Below, in pieces: positions 50,423-60,156 of a stretch of 64,000 nt of DNA. The DNA lies in contig CAKTXN010000002.1 of the NCBI GenBank assembly GCA_934630905.1, positions 7,082-71,081 on the forward strand. Reading direction: 5' to 3'. Below the pieces are notes generated by a model. The model saw only the letters and a program-made list of their open reading frames with translations, had not been told where the DNA came from and did no database searches. How positions within the stretch are numbered: position 1 is the stretch's first letter; every line of letters starts with the position of its first letter. A program made the translations under genes and the position numbers. The DNA comes from an uncultured Eggerthellaceae bacterium (GTDB lineage: Bacteria > Actinomycetota > Coriobacteriia > Coriobacteriales > Eggerthellaceae).

Positions 50423-52489
50423 ATGGATATCGCCTTCATCGCCTTCACCGAAAAAGGGCTGACCTTAGCGAAGCACTTAGCGCAAGGGTTGGAGCAACGC
50501 GGCCAAAACACCAGCGTCACCTATGGTTTTGGCCCGAAAAAAGTGAGCCACACGAAATGGGCTCGCGAGAAGTTTGAAGTGGCTGACGCGCTGGTATTCA
50601 TTGGCGCCACCGGCATTGCCGTGCGCACGATAGCCCCCTTGATCCAGAACAAGAAAGACGACCCCGCCGTTATTGTGCTCGACGAAATGGGTCAAAACTG
50701 CATTCCGCTGCTTTCGGGACACCTGGGCGGCGCGAACAACTTGGCGCGCATGCTGAGCGACTTCTGCGGCGCGAACCTGGTTATCACCACCGCATCGGAT
50801 GTGAACGGCGTGTTTGCCGTGGACAGCTGGGCAGCATCGCAAAACCTACTGGTGCCCGAGACCGCCGGCATCAAGCTTATCACGGCTGCCCTGCTCAGGG
50901 GAGAAACGGTCGAGTGCGCTACTGCCTTCCCCATTGACGGCGAGGCGCCCCAAGGCGTGGAACTCATTCCCATTCACACTGCATTCAAGGACGATGGACG
51001 TCCACGTTTTCATGTTGGTTGCCGCGTTGACGCTGTGGCCGATCTGGACGTTATCGTGCCCGTTGCGGTGCTGGGCGTGGGTTGCCGCAGGGGAACAACG
51101 GCTGAGCGCATTGAGGAAAGCGCTGCGTTGTTCCTGGAAGAAGCGGGCATTCACCCTGCATCGCTTTGCTGTGTGGCAAGCATCGATCTGAAAGCAGAAG
51201 AGCCCGGCTTGATTGAGTTCGCGAAGAACCGCGACCTTCCGTTTGTGACGTTTGAAGCCGCCGTGCTCAACAATCAAGAAGGCGATTTCTCGGCATCGGA
51301 TTTTGTATCGGGTATCACCGGCACGTCTTGCGTATGCGAGCGCGCTGCTGTGGCTGCCGCCGAGCAGCTTTTGACCCACAAGACGGTCATCAACGGCATC
51401 ACGTTTGCCATTGCTTTGAAGAATCCGCATTTGAACTGGGATGTTGCAAGTCTTCCCACGTCTAACACGCAGGCAGCACTGCAAGGAAAGCGCCGCTTGT
51501 CAAAGCAGTCAGGCGAGATGCGTATCGAAGAAGCGGAGAGCGCACGCCTGAAAGCTATACGAGAGCTTGTGGCGCAAATGTCCGAACAGACCTGCGCAAT
51601 GGGTGCTTTGGGCGCCGTGGCAGACACCATGGCTGCCACGTTCGATGAAGAAAAAGCCGTGAGCACCACGGGGCTCGAGGGGAGCTTGGGCGCCGACATC
51701 TACGAGTCGCTTTTCAAGCCGGGCTCGCAGAGGGGCCAGCTCACCATTGTAGGCTTGGGACCAGGCGATGAAGCATTCATGTCGCAAGAAGCCGTTGCCA
51801 CGCTGCGCAACGCGGAAGTACTGTGCGGATACCACGTTTACGTTGACTTGGCAAAGAAAGTGGCACCGGACACCCCCGTATTCACCACGCCCATGACCAA
51901 GGAAATCGATCGTTGCCGTGCCGCGCTGGAAATGGCGGCCGATGGCAAGCACGTTGCCATGGTGTGCAGCGGCGATGCGGGCGTCTACGGCATGGCGGGC
52001 CTGTGCTACGAGCTGGCGCATGAATTCGCGCCCGTAAAGATTCACGTTGTGCCGGGCATTACCGCAGCTCTAAGCGGCGCATCGCGCTTGGGCGCGCCTT
52101 TGACCCACGACTTCTGCGTTATTTCCCTGTCCGATTTGCTTACCCCCTGGGAGCTTATCGAGCAGCGTCTTACAGCAGCGGCCGGTGCCGATTTCTGCAT
52201 TGCGCTGTACAACCCGGCAAGCCATCGTCGTACCGATTACCTGCAGAAAGCCTGCGATATCTTGCTGGCAAATGGCAAGAGCGCTGACATTATCTGCGGC
52301 GTAGTGCGCAACATTGGCCGTCTTGGCGAAGAAACCTGGACGGGAACGCTCCAGGAACTGCGTGACTTCCCCGCTGATATGTTCTGCACGGCGTTTGTGG
52401 GCAACAAGGCCACAACGATTATCGATGGGAAGATGGTTACGCCGCGTGGTTACCAGAAAAAGAAGCAGTGGAATAAAAACGAGCAGTAA
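50423..52489 (+). CDS. cbiGH: CbiG-CbiH fusion: cobalt-precorrin-5A hydrolase and cobalt-factor III methyltransferase
   Basis: 688 residues. Residues 1-345 are CbiG (IAFIAFTEKGLTLAKHL; FIGATGIAVRTIAPLIQNK; VIVLDEMGQNCIPLLSGHLGGAN; VAVLGVGCRRGTT), which opens the delta-lactone. After a linker (about 350-432), residues 434-688 are CbiH/CobJ-like (LTIVGLGPGDEAFMSQEAV, VCSGDAGVYGMAGL, GITAALSGASRLGAPLTHDFCVISLSDLL), which methylates C-17. The fusion keeps consecutive ring-contraction steps together. Start ATG at 50423 behind GGAAAAGGAGC. Confidence 0.94.
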   Translation: MDIAFIAFTEKGLTLAKHLAQGLEQRGQNTSVTYGFGPKKVSHTKWAREKFEVADALVFIGATGIAVRTIAPLIQNKKDDPAVIVLDEMGQNCIPLLSGHLGGANNLARMLSDFCGANLVITTASDVNGVFAVDSWAASQNLLVPETAGIKLITAALLRGETVECATAFPIDGEAPQGVELIPIHTAFKDDGRPRFHVGCRVDAVADLDVIVPVAVLGVGCRRGTTAERIEESAALFLEEAGIHPASLCCVASIDLKAEEPGLIEFAKNRDLPFVTFEAAVLNNQEGDFSASDFVSGITGTSCVCERAAVAAAEQLLTHKTVINGITFAIALKNPHLNWDVASLPTSNTQAALQGKRRLSKQSGEMRIEEAESARLKAIRELVAQMSEQTCAMGALGAVADTMAATFDEEKAVSTTGLEGSLGADIYESLFKPGSQRGQLTIVGLGPGDEAFMSQEAVATLRNAEVLCGYHVYVDLAKKVAPDTPVFTTPMTKEIDRCRAALEMAADGKHVAMVCSGDAGVYGMAGLCYELAHEFAPVKIHVVPGITAALSGASRLGAPLTHDFCVISLSDLLTPWELIEQRLTAAAGADFCIALYNPASHRRTDYLQKACDILLANGKSADIICGVVRNIGRLGEETWTGTLQELRDFPADMFCTAFVGNKATTIIDGKMVTPRGYQKKKQWNKNEQ

Positions 52490-52642
52490 CACCTGATAGA
52501 GCGCGCGAAGCACGTGAGTTCGAGCGGAGCGTAAGATACGCGAGACGCAAGCGAATAAAGCATTGCGCGGCGCGAGTGCGGCGCAAATATGGCAAAAAGA
52601 ATAGCGCGGCAAGCGCAAGCGAGCAGCTTAAGGCATCAAGGC

Positions 52643-53458
52643 ATGGTAAGAAAGGCACTCAGCGGAAACACCGTGACAAAGGCATCGAACATACTGATTT
52701 TCGGAGGCACGTCCGAGGGGCGCGAGCTTACGCAACTCTTGGCGGATGCGGGCGCATCCGTATGCGTGAGCGTTGCTACCGAGCGCGGCCTGAAAGACTT
52801 CTTTGTGGACAGCCCTTTGGTTTCGTTTCACCAAGGAGCGCTCACCCAAGAGGAAAAAGTCCAGTTCATGGGCGATTTCGATGCTGTTGTTGACGCCACG
52901 CACCCGTACGCGCAAAGCATCAGCGGGCATGTGCGCGAAGCGGCAGCGCTGGCGGGAAAACCATACGTGCGCGTGTTGCGTCCCCTGGGCGACGTACAGG
53001 GTTGCCTGGTGGCGCCCACGCTTGCGGAAGCAGTTGCTCTGATTCCCGCAGAAGGTGCCGTGCTTTCCACGACAGGCGCCAAGGAACTTGCTGTTTACCA
53101 GGCGCTTCCCCATTTCCAGGAACGCTTAGTAGCACGCGTGTTAGATGATGAAGCATCGCTTGAAAAAGCACGCGGCATGGGGTTGCCCGATGAGCATATC
53201 CTGGCAGGTCGCGGGCCGTTCTCGCAGCAGGAAAACGAAGACGTAATTGAGCGTTTCGATATAAAAACCCTGGTCACAAAAGAATCAGGGACCGCGGGCG
53301 GCTATCCCGAAAAGCTTGCGGCGGCACGTGCGCACAATGTGACCGTTGTGGTTGTTGCGCGGCCCGCTGAAGAAGACGGCATGTCGGTCGAAGAAGCATT
53401 TGAAGCGCTGAGCGACCCTGCGGAATTGCCGTACGACCCCGCAAACACTGAAATCTGA
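52643..53458 (+). CDS. cbiJ: Precorrin-6A reductase
   Basis: 271 residues from ATG 52643 (ribosome site AAGG / CAAGGC); a GTG at 52673 would remove ten residues. ILIFGGTSEGRELTQLLADAG and FDAVVDATHPYAQSISGHV, then LVTKESGTAGGYPEKLAAA are CbiJ/CobK motifs. Reduces cobalt-precorrin-6A with NAD(P)H in the anaerobic pathway. It begins 154 bases after cbiG-H; this gap has no gene. Confidence 0.93.
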   Translation: MVRKALSGNTVTKASNILIFGGTSEGRELTQLLADAGASVCVSVATERGLKDFFVDSPLVSFHQGALTQEEKVQFMGDFDAVVDATHPYAQSISGHVREAAALAGKPYVRVLRPLGDVQGCLVAPTLAEAVALIPAEGAVLSTTGAKELAVYQALPHFQERLVARVLDDEASLEKARGMGLPDEHILAGRGPFSQQENEDVIERFDIKTLVTKESGTAGGYPEKLAAARAHNVTVVVVARPAEEDGMSVEEAFEALSDPAELPYDPANTEI

Positions 53459-53484
53459 GCCTTATCAGCCCAAGGAGCAAACGA

Positions 53485-54753
53485 ATGAAGAAAGTTTATT
53501 TGGTGGGAATCGGCATGGGAAACCCCGACACGCTCACCTTGGGAGCACAGCGCGCCGTGGAAGAAAGCCAGCTGGTTATTGGCGCGCGCCGTTTGGTTGA
53601 CGCCTTCCCCCAGTTCGAAGGCGAGCGCTTGATCATGATCAAGTCAAGCGACATCGCGCAGGCAATCCACGAAAGCACGGCAAGCACCATAAGCGTGCTG
53701 CTTTCGGGCGACCAAGGTTTCTACAGCGGCGCGGCGGGCCTGTACGACCTGCTTGCCGATTGCAATGTTGAAGCACTGCCGGGCATATCTTCTCCCGTTT
53801 ATTTCTGCGCGAAGCTGAAAAAGCCCTGGCAGAACGCTCATTTAGTATCTGCCCACGGACGCAGCTGCAACGTGGTGGGCGCCGTGCAAAGCCACGCCGT
53901 TACGTTTGCGCTTACGGGCGGCAACGCGAAAGTGCATGAGATTTGCCAAGAGCTCTGCGAACGCGGGCTGGGTCACGTGCGCGTTTATGCGGGCGAGCGT
54001 TTAAGCTACCCCGATGAGCGCATTGTTAGCGGCACCGCCAGCGAGCTGGCGCAACAGGAGTTCTTGGATCTGGCGGTCATGCTGGTGGAAAACGACGCTC
54101 CTCTGCACCGTCGTTATAACGCGCCCAGCTTCGCCGACAGCGATTTCCAGCGCGGCGACGCCCCCATGACAAAAGAAGAAGTGCGCGAGCTTTCCGTATG
54201 CAAACTGCACCTGGAGCCGCAGCATACCGTGTGGGATGTGGGTGCCGGCACGGGTTCTGTGTCCCTTGAAATGGCGTTCGCTGTAACGGAAGGCCAGGTC
54301 ATTGCAATAGAACGCAACGAACCCGCACTGGAACTCATGGCGCAGAACAAGGAACGCATGGGTGCGTGCAACTTGCGCATTGTGGCTGGCAAAGCCCCCG
54401 AAGCGCTGGAGCCGCTGCCTGCCCCCGATCGCGTGTTCATTGGCGGATCGGGCGGAAACTTAACGCGCATCATGCACGTGGCGCTGGAGAAAAACCCGCA
54501 GGTACGCTTCGTGGTGACCGCCATTACGCTGGAGACCATCGGGGCTGCACTGCAAAGCTTCAAGGAGCTCGGACTTACGAACGTTGAGATTGTGCAAGCG
54601 AATATCTCGCGCGACCGCAAAGCGGGTCCATATCACCTGATGACGGCTGAAAATCCCGTGTATATCATGAGTGCGGAAGGTGCTGGTGCTGGTGCTGACG
54701 CCGCCAAGCCCGCAGCCGCCGCTGCAAGCGAAGGGGCGAGCGCCGCATGTTAG
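53485..54753 (+). CDS. cbiET: CbiE-CbiT fusion: cobalt-precorrin-6B C5,C15-methyltransferase/decarboxylase
   Basis: 422 residues. Residues 1-205 are CbiE (VYLVGIGMGNPDTLTLGAQRA, VLLSGDQGFYSGAAGLYDLL), residues 220-400 CbiT with the SAM pocket VWDVGAGTGSVSLEMAF and FIGGSGGNLTRI. It methylates C-5 and C-15 and removes the C-12 acetate carboxyl. The last 30 residues are Ala-rich. The 3' end overlaps cbiA by 7 bases. Start ATG at 53485 behind AAGGAGC. Confidence 0.95.
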   Translation: MKKVYLVGIGMGNPDTLTLGAQRAVEESQLVIGARRLVDAFPQFEGERLIMIKSSDIAQAIHESTASTISVLLSGDQGFYSGAAGLYDLLADCNVEALPGISSPVYFCAKLKKPWQNAHLVSAHGRSCNVVGAVQSHAVTFALTGGNAKVHEICQELCERGLGHVRVYAGERLSYPDERIVSGTASELAQQEFLDLAVMLVENDAPLHRRYNAPSFADSDFQRGDAPMTKEEVRELSVCKLHLEPQHTVWDVGAGTGSVSLEMAFAVTEGQVIAIERNEPALELMAQNKERMGACNLRIVAGKAPEALEPLPAPDRVFIGGSGGNLTRIMHVALEKNPQVRFVVTAITLETIGAALQSFKELGLTNVEIVQANISRDRKAGPYHLMTAENPVYIMSAEGAGAGADAAKPAAAAASEGASAAC

Positions 54754-56336
54754 CACAGCTTTCTCGCATTTTATTCGCTGCCGCATCCAGCGGCTCGGGA
54801 AAAACAACCGTGACGAGCGGCATTTTGCGCTGCCTTGATCGGCGCGGCGCGAACGTGCACGCGTATAAATGCGGCCCCGATTACATTGACCCCATGTTCC
54901 ACCGCTCGGTGCTGAACACGCCGTGCCGCAACCTGGATTTGTACTTCTCCACAGAAGACCAGGTGCGCACGCTGCTGGCCGAAAGCGCGCTTGCAGGCGC
55001 TCATGCGGGCGCTCATGCAGAAGGCGCAGGTGAAAGCGCTGTCTGCGCAGAAGCCGCCAGCCCAGAAGCCACTGCTTCGCAAGGCGCAGCCACCTTGCGC
55101 GAAGAGAGCGCCGCGCAAGACGCGGCAGTTGCACAGCGCATTGCCGTTCTGGAAGGCGTCATGGGCTACTACGATGGCCTGGGCGGCACTACAGTAACGG
55201 CAAGCGCTTACCACGTTGCGCAGACCACGAATACGCCGGTGATCCTTATCGCCGATGGCCGGGGCGCATCGCTTACGCTGGTTGCGTCGCTGAAAGGCAT
55301 CATCGAGTACCGCCAGCCCAACAGCGTGGCGGGCGTTATCATCAACCGCTGCACGAAGAGCTTGGCCACGCTGCTTGCACCCGCCATTGAGCAGGAATGC
55401 GGCATTCCCGTTTTAGGCTACGTGCCGAACAAGCCCGAATTCGCGCTGGAGAGCCGCCACCTGGGCTTGGTTACCGCAAACGAAGTGGATGACCTGCAAA
55501 AACGTATTGATGCCGTGGCGGACACGCTGGAGGAAACCATCGACATTGATGCGCTACTTACCGTGGCGCAGCAGGCACCGGCGCTGGAATATAATCCTTC
55601 GCACGTAACTGCCGCAACAGCAGATAAACCGATTATCGCCGTGGCGCAAGACGAGGCTTTCTGCTTCTATTACGAAGAGAGCTTGGAGCTGTTACGTAAA
55701 CTTGGCGCTGAGCTGGCGTTTTTCTCGCCGTTGGCGGGAGATACCCTGCCCAAGGGCGCATGCGGCGTTTACTTGGGTGGCGGCTACCCCGAGCTGCATG
55801 CCGCTGCTTTAGCGGAAAACAAAGCGCTGGCGCATGAGCTGCAAGCACGCCATGCGGCGGGCATGCCGCTGTTTGCGGAATGCGGCGGCTTCATGTACTT
55901 GCAAGAAAACCTGACCGATATCGAGGGTCGCACTTGGCCCATGGCGGGCGTTATCCCTGGTGAAGTGCATTACACGGGTAAGCTTTCGCGCTTTGGCTAC
56001 ATTGAGCTTACCGCTTCCGAGCGCGGCATGGGGCTTGATGCGGGCGACACGTTGCGCGCGCACGAGTTCCATTACTTTGACAGTTCGCACAACGGGCAAG
56101 CATGCCACGCCGTGAAATACACGGGCAAGCAATGGGATTGCTGCGTGCTGGAAGACCGTCTTTTTGCGGGATTCCCCCACTTCTACCTGCCGAATTGCCA
56201 AAAACTCGCACGCGGTTTCGTGGAAGCGGCGGCGGCCTACAAAAACGAGACAGGCGGCGCGGAAGAAGCGCCACGCCCCGAGCAAAACGCCGCAAACGAG
56301 CCATCAAGCAGCACGGAAGCGCAGGGTGTCCGATGA
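54747..56336 (+). CDS. cbiA: Cobyrinate a,c-diamide synthase
   Basis: 529 residues. ATP-dependent amidation from glutamine of carboxylates a and c. N-terminal Walker-like AAASSGSGKTTVTSG, the block KCGPDYIDPMFHR, then VLEGVMGYYDGLGG; the C-terminal amidotransferase has the nucleophile in FAECGGFMYL. Residues 79-130 form an Ala/Glu/Gly-rich insert (54981-55136) between two conserved blocks, and the last 30 residues are also low complexity. It overlaps cbiB by 4 bases. Confidence 0.95.
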   Translation: MLAQLSRILFAAASSGSGKTTVTSGILRCLDRRGANVHAYKCGPDYIDPMFHRSVLNTPCRNLDLYFSTEDQVRTLLAESALAGAHAGAHAEGAGESAVCAEAASPEATASQGAATLREESAAQDAAVAQRIAVLEGVMGYYDGLGGTTVTASAYHVAQTTNTPVILIADGRGASLTLVASLKGIIEYRQPNSVAGVIINRCTKSLATLLAPAIEQECGIPVLGYVPNKPEFALESRHLGLVTANEVDDLQKRIDAVADTLEETIDIDALLTVAQQAPALEYNPSHVTAATADKPIIAVAQDEAFCFYYEESLELLRKLGAELAFFSPLAGDTLPKGACGVYLGGGYPELHAAALAENKALAHELQARHAAGMPLFAECGGFMYLQENLTDIEGRTWPMAGVIPGEVHYTGKLSRFGYIELTASERGMGLDAGDTLRAHEFHYFDSSHNGQACHAVKYTGKQWDCCVLEDRLFAGFPHFYLPNCQKLARGFVEAAAAYKNETGGAEEAPRPEQNAANEPSSSTEAQGVR

Positions 56337-57313
56337 GCGTTGCCTTCTGCGTAAGCGTAGCGCTTGTTGTGGGCTACGTTGCCGATTTGCTGTTCGGCGA
56401 GCATTTCGCCGCCATCTGCCCCGCTATCCTGCTGGGCAAGCTCATTGCGAAACTTGAGCCGCCGTTGCGTGCACGCGCCGAAAACGACCCTGCGAAGCTG
56501 CGCCGCGCTGGACGCATCCTGGTTGCTGCCGTGTGCGCTACCGCGTTTGTGCCCACGCTGGCAATTTCCGTGGTGGCATGGCTCATTCACCCGGCAGTTT
56601 TCCTGGTACTACAGGCATTTTGGTTCTACCAGATTATGGCTACGCGCTGCCTGGCCGATGCCAGCCTGCCCGTCTACCAGGCACTTCAGAATGACGATCT
56701 GGAAAAAGCGCGTCGCGAAGTAGGTATGATCGTGGGACGCGACACCACCGAGCTCACGGCCGAAGGTTGCACGAAAGCTGCCGTGGAAACCATTGCGGAA
56801 AACACGAGCGACGGCTCCATTGCCCCGCTGATTTATTTCGCGTTGGGCGCAGCACCGCTGGCGATGCTTTACAAAGCCATCAACACCATGGACAGCATGC
56901 TTGGATACAAAAACGAGAAGTACCTTGATTTCGGGCGCGCCGCAGCGTTGCTTGATGACGTGGCGAATTTCATTCCCGCGCGCATCACCGGCTTGCTGCT
57001 GTGCGCTGCAGCCATCTTCGTGCCTGGCTGCAGCCCCGCACGCGCCGCTCGCATCTGGGCACGCGATCGCAAGAAAAGCACGTCCCCGAATTCGGGTCAG
57101 TGCGAAAGCGCGGTTGCGGGTGCGCTGGGTGTGGCACTGCTGGGCGACGCGGTGTACTTCGGCAAGGTCGCCCACAAGGAGAGCGTGGGCGATGCAACCC
57201 GTGCCATTGTGCCAGCCGATATTGCGACCAGCCATAAGCTGATGTTCGCAGCGGCAAGCATTGCGTGCGCATTAGCGCTGGTCATTCGCTTGCTTGTTTC
57301 TGGAATTGCCTAG
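56333..57313 (+). CDS. cbiB: Adenosylcobinamide-phosphate synthase
   Basis: 326 residues, integral membrane with about five hydrophobic segments; VALVVGYVADLLFGEHF, GRDTTELTAEGCTKAAVETIAENTSDGSIAPL (split) and NTMDSMLGYKNEKYLDFGRAAALLDD are conserved CbiB motifs. It attaches aminopropanol phosphate to cobyric acid. The start ATG at 56333 overlaps the cbiA stop. cobD follows after a short gap. Confidence 0.95.
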   Translation: MSVAFCVSVALVVGYVADLLFGEHFAAICPAILLGKLIAKLEPPLRARAENDPAKLRRAGRILVAAVCATAFVPTLAISVVAWLIHPAVFLVLQAFWFYQIMATRCLADASLPVYQALQNDDLEKARREVGMIVGRDTTELTAEGCTKAAVETIAENTSDGSIAPLIYFALGAAPLAMLYKAINTMDSMLGYKNEKYLDFGRAAALLDDVANFIPARITGLLLCAAAIFVPGCSPARAARIWARDRKKSTSPNSGQCESAVAGALGVALLGDAVYFGKVAHKESVGDATRAIVPADIATSHKLMFAAASIACALALVIRLLVSGIA

Positions 57314-57377
57314 CGCCAAGCTCGCAGGGATTGAGCAGAAGCGCTTGAGAGCGTATTTGAAGGAAGGGGTTTTCCAC

Positions 57378-58466
57378 ATGCTTGAACACGGAGGCGACAT
57401 CAAGGGCTTCCAGGAGGAATACGGCACGCGTCCGCTTGATTTTTCGGCGAACATCGCGCCGTTGGGCGTACCCGCCGAAGTGCGCGAAGCAGTTTGCGCT
57501 GCACTGGATGACGTTGCCAACTACCCCGACCCGCTTTGCCGCGACCTGGTACGCGCGCTGGCTGCGCACGATAACGTAGACGAGCGTTGCATTCTTTGCG
57601 GGAATGGCAGCTCGGATTTGCTCTTTCGCCTGGTAGCAGCGGTAAAGCTGCATCGCGCACTGGTTTGTGCGCCCACGTTTGCGGAATACGAGCAAGCACT
57701 GGCAACCATGAATGCCGCGCTGGATTTCTATCCGCTTTCCGAACAATACGACTTCGCGGTGCGCGATGACTTCGCCAACTTCATCACCCCCGAAACCGAC
57801 TTGGCGGTGATTTGCCAGCCGAACAATCCCTCGGGCGCAACCGTTTCGCATGAGCTGATGGAGCGCATCCTGGAAAAGTGCACGCAATGCAACACCACGC
57901 TTCTGGTGGATGAGTGCTTCGTGGGCTTCTTGGACGACCCGCAGGAAATCAGCGTGGTTCCCTGGCTTGAGCACTACCCGAATCTGGTGGTGCTGAAAGC
58001 GTTCACGAAGCTCTACGGCATACCGGGCATTCGCCTGGGCTACGCGCTGACCAGCAACAACGCGCTCATCGAAGCAATGCGTGCAGCAGGTCAGCCTTGG
58101 AGTGTGTCGAATTTGGCACAGGCGGCGGGCATTGCGGCGCTGGGCTGCACCGAATACGTAGAGCAGGTGCGCGCCATCACACGCGAAGAGCGAGCGTTTC
58201 TGAAAGCGGCGCTGAAAGAGCGCGGCATTGCCAGCTGGGGCACCGCGAACTTCCTGCTATTCCACGTGGCAGAGCAGCCCGACGCGCCCACGTTCGTGCA
58301 GCAAATGCGCAAACAAGGCGTGCTGGTACGCGATTGTGCGAACTATCACAACCTGGACCAGGGATGGTATCGCATTGCCGTGCGCTCGCATGAGGAAAAC
58401 GTACGGTTGCTGCAAGCTATCGATGCCGTGCTTGAACAGCGGAAACAGCGGAACCACGAGTGTTAG
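57378..58466 (+). CDS. cobD: Threonine-phosphate decarboxylase-like PLP enzyme
   Basis: 362 residues, aminotransferase class I/II fold. FSANIAPLGVPAEVREAV, YPDPLCRDLVRALA, ICQPNNPSGATV and the PLP lysine in VLKAFTKLYGIPGIRLGY match CobD/CobC. It makes (R)-1-amino-2-propanol phosphate from threonine phosphate, consumed by CbiB. Position between cbiB and cbiP supports CobD over histidinol-phosphate transaminase. ATG at 57378 is behind AAGGAAGGGG; the TTG at 57294 is unsupported. Confidence 0.9.
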   Translation: MLEHGGDIKGFQEEYGTRPLDFSANIAPLGVPAEVREAVCAALDDVANYPDPLCRDLVRALAAHDNVDERCILCGNGSSDLLFRLVAAVKLHRALVCAPTFAEYEQALATMNAALDFYPLSEQYDFAVRDDFANFITPETDLAVICQPNNPSGATVSHELMERILEKCTQCNTTLLVDECFVGFLDDPQEISVVPWLEHYPNLVVLKAFTKLYGIPGIRLGYALTSNNALIEAMRAAGQPWSVSNLAQAAGIAALGCTEYVEQVRAITREERAFLKAALKERGIASWGTANFLLFHVAEQPDAPTFVQQMRKQGVLVRDCANYHNLDQGWYRIAVRSHEENVRLLQAIDAVLEQRKQRNHEC

Positions 58467-58533
58467 CAGGGCGGCAAGCAAGCAACGCTTTCGTAAGCAA
58501 TAACGAGCGCACGATGATGCCCGCAAGCTCAAC

Positions 58534-58559
58534 AGAGAAGCTGCCGCTACAGCTTCTCT
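58534..58559. other. Perfect 10-bp hairpin between cobD and cbiP
   Basis: AGAGAAGCTG - CCGCTA - CAGCTTCTCT, with no following T-run. It sits within a 169-base gap in an otherwise tightly packed operon and could attenuate or stabilise the transcript. Confidence 0.5.
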
Positions 58560-58635
58560 AAACTGAGAAATTAGAACCAGGAACACAAAACAGCGTTACC
58601 ATAAAGGGAAATGCATGAAAGGGAAAGGAAATCGC

Positions 58636-60156
58636 ATGACGGCAAAAGCCATTATGGTGCTGGGCACCACTTCCGACGCCGGCAAAAGCTTTGTCGCTGC
58701 GGCGCTGTGCCGCATTTTTGCGCAAGACGGCTACAAAGTCGCACCCTTCAAAAGCCAAAACATGGCCCTGAACAGCTATATTACCGCTGAAGGGCTGGAG
58801 ATGGGCCGCGCGCAAGTCATGCAGGCCGAAGCAGCGGGCATTGAGCCTTCGGTGCTTATGAACCCCGTGCTGCTTAAGCCCACGGGCGACACCGGCAGCC
58901 AAGTTATTGTGCTAGGCGAAGTGCGCGGCGACATGCCTGCGCGCGATTACTACGCATTCAAAGACCAGCTGCGCCCCACCATCAAGCAGGCATACGACAC
59001 ACTGGCGGAACAAAACGACATCATTGTGCTGGAAGGCGCTGGCAGCCCCGCTGAGATCAATCTGAAGCAAAACGACTTCGTGAACTGCGGCATGGCAGCC
59101 ATGGCGGGCGCTCCCATCATCTTGGTGGGCGACATCGACCGTGGCGGCGTGTTTGCCAGCTTGTACGGCACCATCAAGCTGCTGGAACCCGAAGAGCAGG
59201 CCATGGTAAAAGGCACCGTGATTAACCGCTTCCGCGGCGACGTATCGCTGCTGGAAAACGGCCTGGACATGCTGGAAAGCCTGACCGACACCCCCGTAGT
59301 GGGCGTTATTCCCTACATGCACGTGGACATCGACGACGAAGACTCGCTTTCCGGCCGCCTGAGCGCCACCACGCCCACTGCCGGCATGGTTGACGTTGCC
59401 GTTATTGGGCTTCCGCACATCTCGAACTTCACCGATTTCAACCCGCTGGGACGCTTCCCCGGCGTTGCCGTGCGCTACGTTTACAAGCCCGAACAGCTTG
59501 GCGCGCCGGACTTTTTAGTGGTGCCCGGCTCGAAGAACACCATGGGCGACTTGGCCTGGGTGCGCAAAGTCGGGCTGGACCAGGCAATTCGCGCATATGC
59601 CGCAACGGGACGCCCCGTGTTGGGCGTATGTGGCGGCTACCAGATTCTGGGACGCTCCATTGCCGACCCCGACAACACAGAAGGCGGCGGCACGGCAGAA
59701 GGCCTGGGGCTGCTTCCCGTGCATACCGTGTTCCAAGGTGCGAAGACACGCACGCGCGTGAAAGCTACCACGGGCACGTTCGGCAACGTTTTAGCGCCGC
59801 TATCAGGCACAACGCTTGATGGCTACGAGATTCATATGGGTGTTTCCACTATCGAAGAAGGCAGCGGCGCCGCACCCTTCGCCACACTGGAATACGAAGA
59901 CGGCCGCCCCAGCGCGCAGGACGGTTGCGTATGTGGCAACGTTATGGGCACGTACTGCCACGGCCTGATGGAGGAAGGCAGCTTCCCGTTTGAACTGGCG
60001 CGCATGCTGTGCGAAGCGCGCGGGCTTACCACGAACGGCTTCCCCACCGAAAGCTTCCGCGCTTACAAGAATCGCCAATACGACCAGCTGGCGCAAACCG
60101 TGCGCGAATCGCTGGATATGGACGCTATTTATCGCATTGTTAAGGAGGGGCTATGA
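58636..60156 (+). CDS. cbiP: Cobyric acid synthase
   Basis: 506 residues. Amidates b, d, e and g side chains using glutamine and ATP. MVLGTTSDAGKSFVAAALCRIF, then PFKSQNMALNSYITAEG, GAPIILVGDIDRGGVFASLYGT and the amidotransferase Cys in GVCGGYQILG, with GTYCHGLME near the end. ATG at 58636 behind GGGAAAGGAAATCGC was chosen over ATG at 58615. It overlaps cbiC by 4 bases. Confidence 0.96.
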   Translation: MTAKAIMVLGTTSDAGKSFVAAALCRIFAQDGYKVAPFKSQNMALNSYITAEGLEMGRAQVMQAEAAGIEPSVLMNPVLLKPTGDTGSQVIVLGEVRGDMPARDYYAFKDQLRPTIKQAYDTLAEQNDIIVLEGAGSPAEINLKQNDFVNCGMAAMAGAPIILVGDIDRGGVFASLYGTIKLLEPEEQAMVKGTVINRFRGDVSLLENGLDMLESLTDTPVVGVIPYMHVDIDDEDSLSGRLSATTPTAGMVDVAVIGLPHISNFTDFNPLGRFPGVAVRYVYKPEQLGAPDFLVVPGSKNTMGDLAWVRKVGLDQAIRAYAATGRPVLGVCGGYQILGRSIADPDNTEGGGTAEGLGLLPVHTVFQGAKTRTRVKATTGTFGNVLAPLSGTTLDGYEIHMGVSTIEEGSGAAPFATLEYEDGRPSAQDGCVCGNVMGTYCHGLMEEGSFPFELARMLCEARGLTTNGFPTESFRAYKNRQYDQLAQTVRESLDMDAIYRIVKEGL

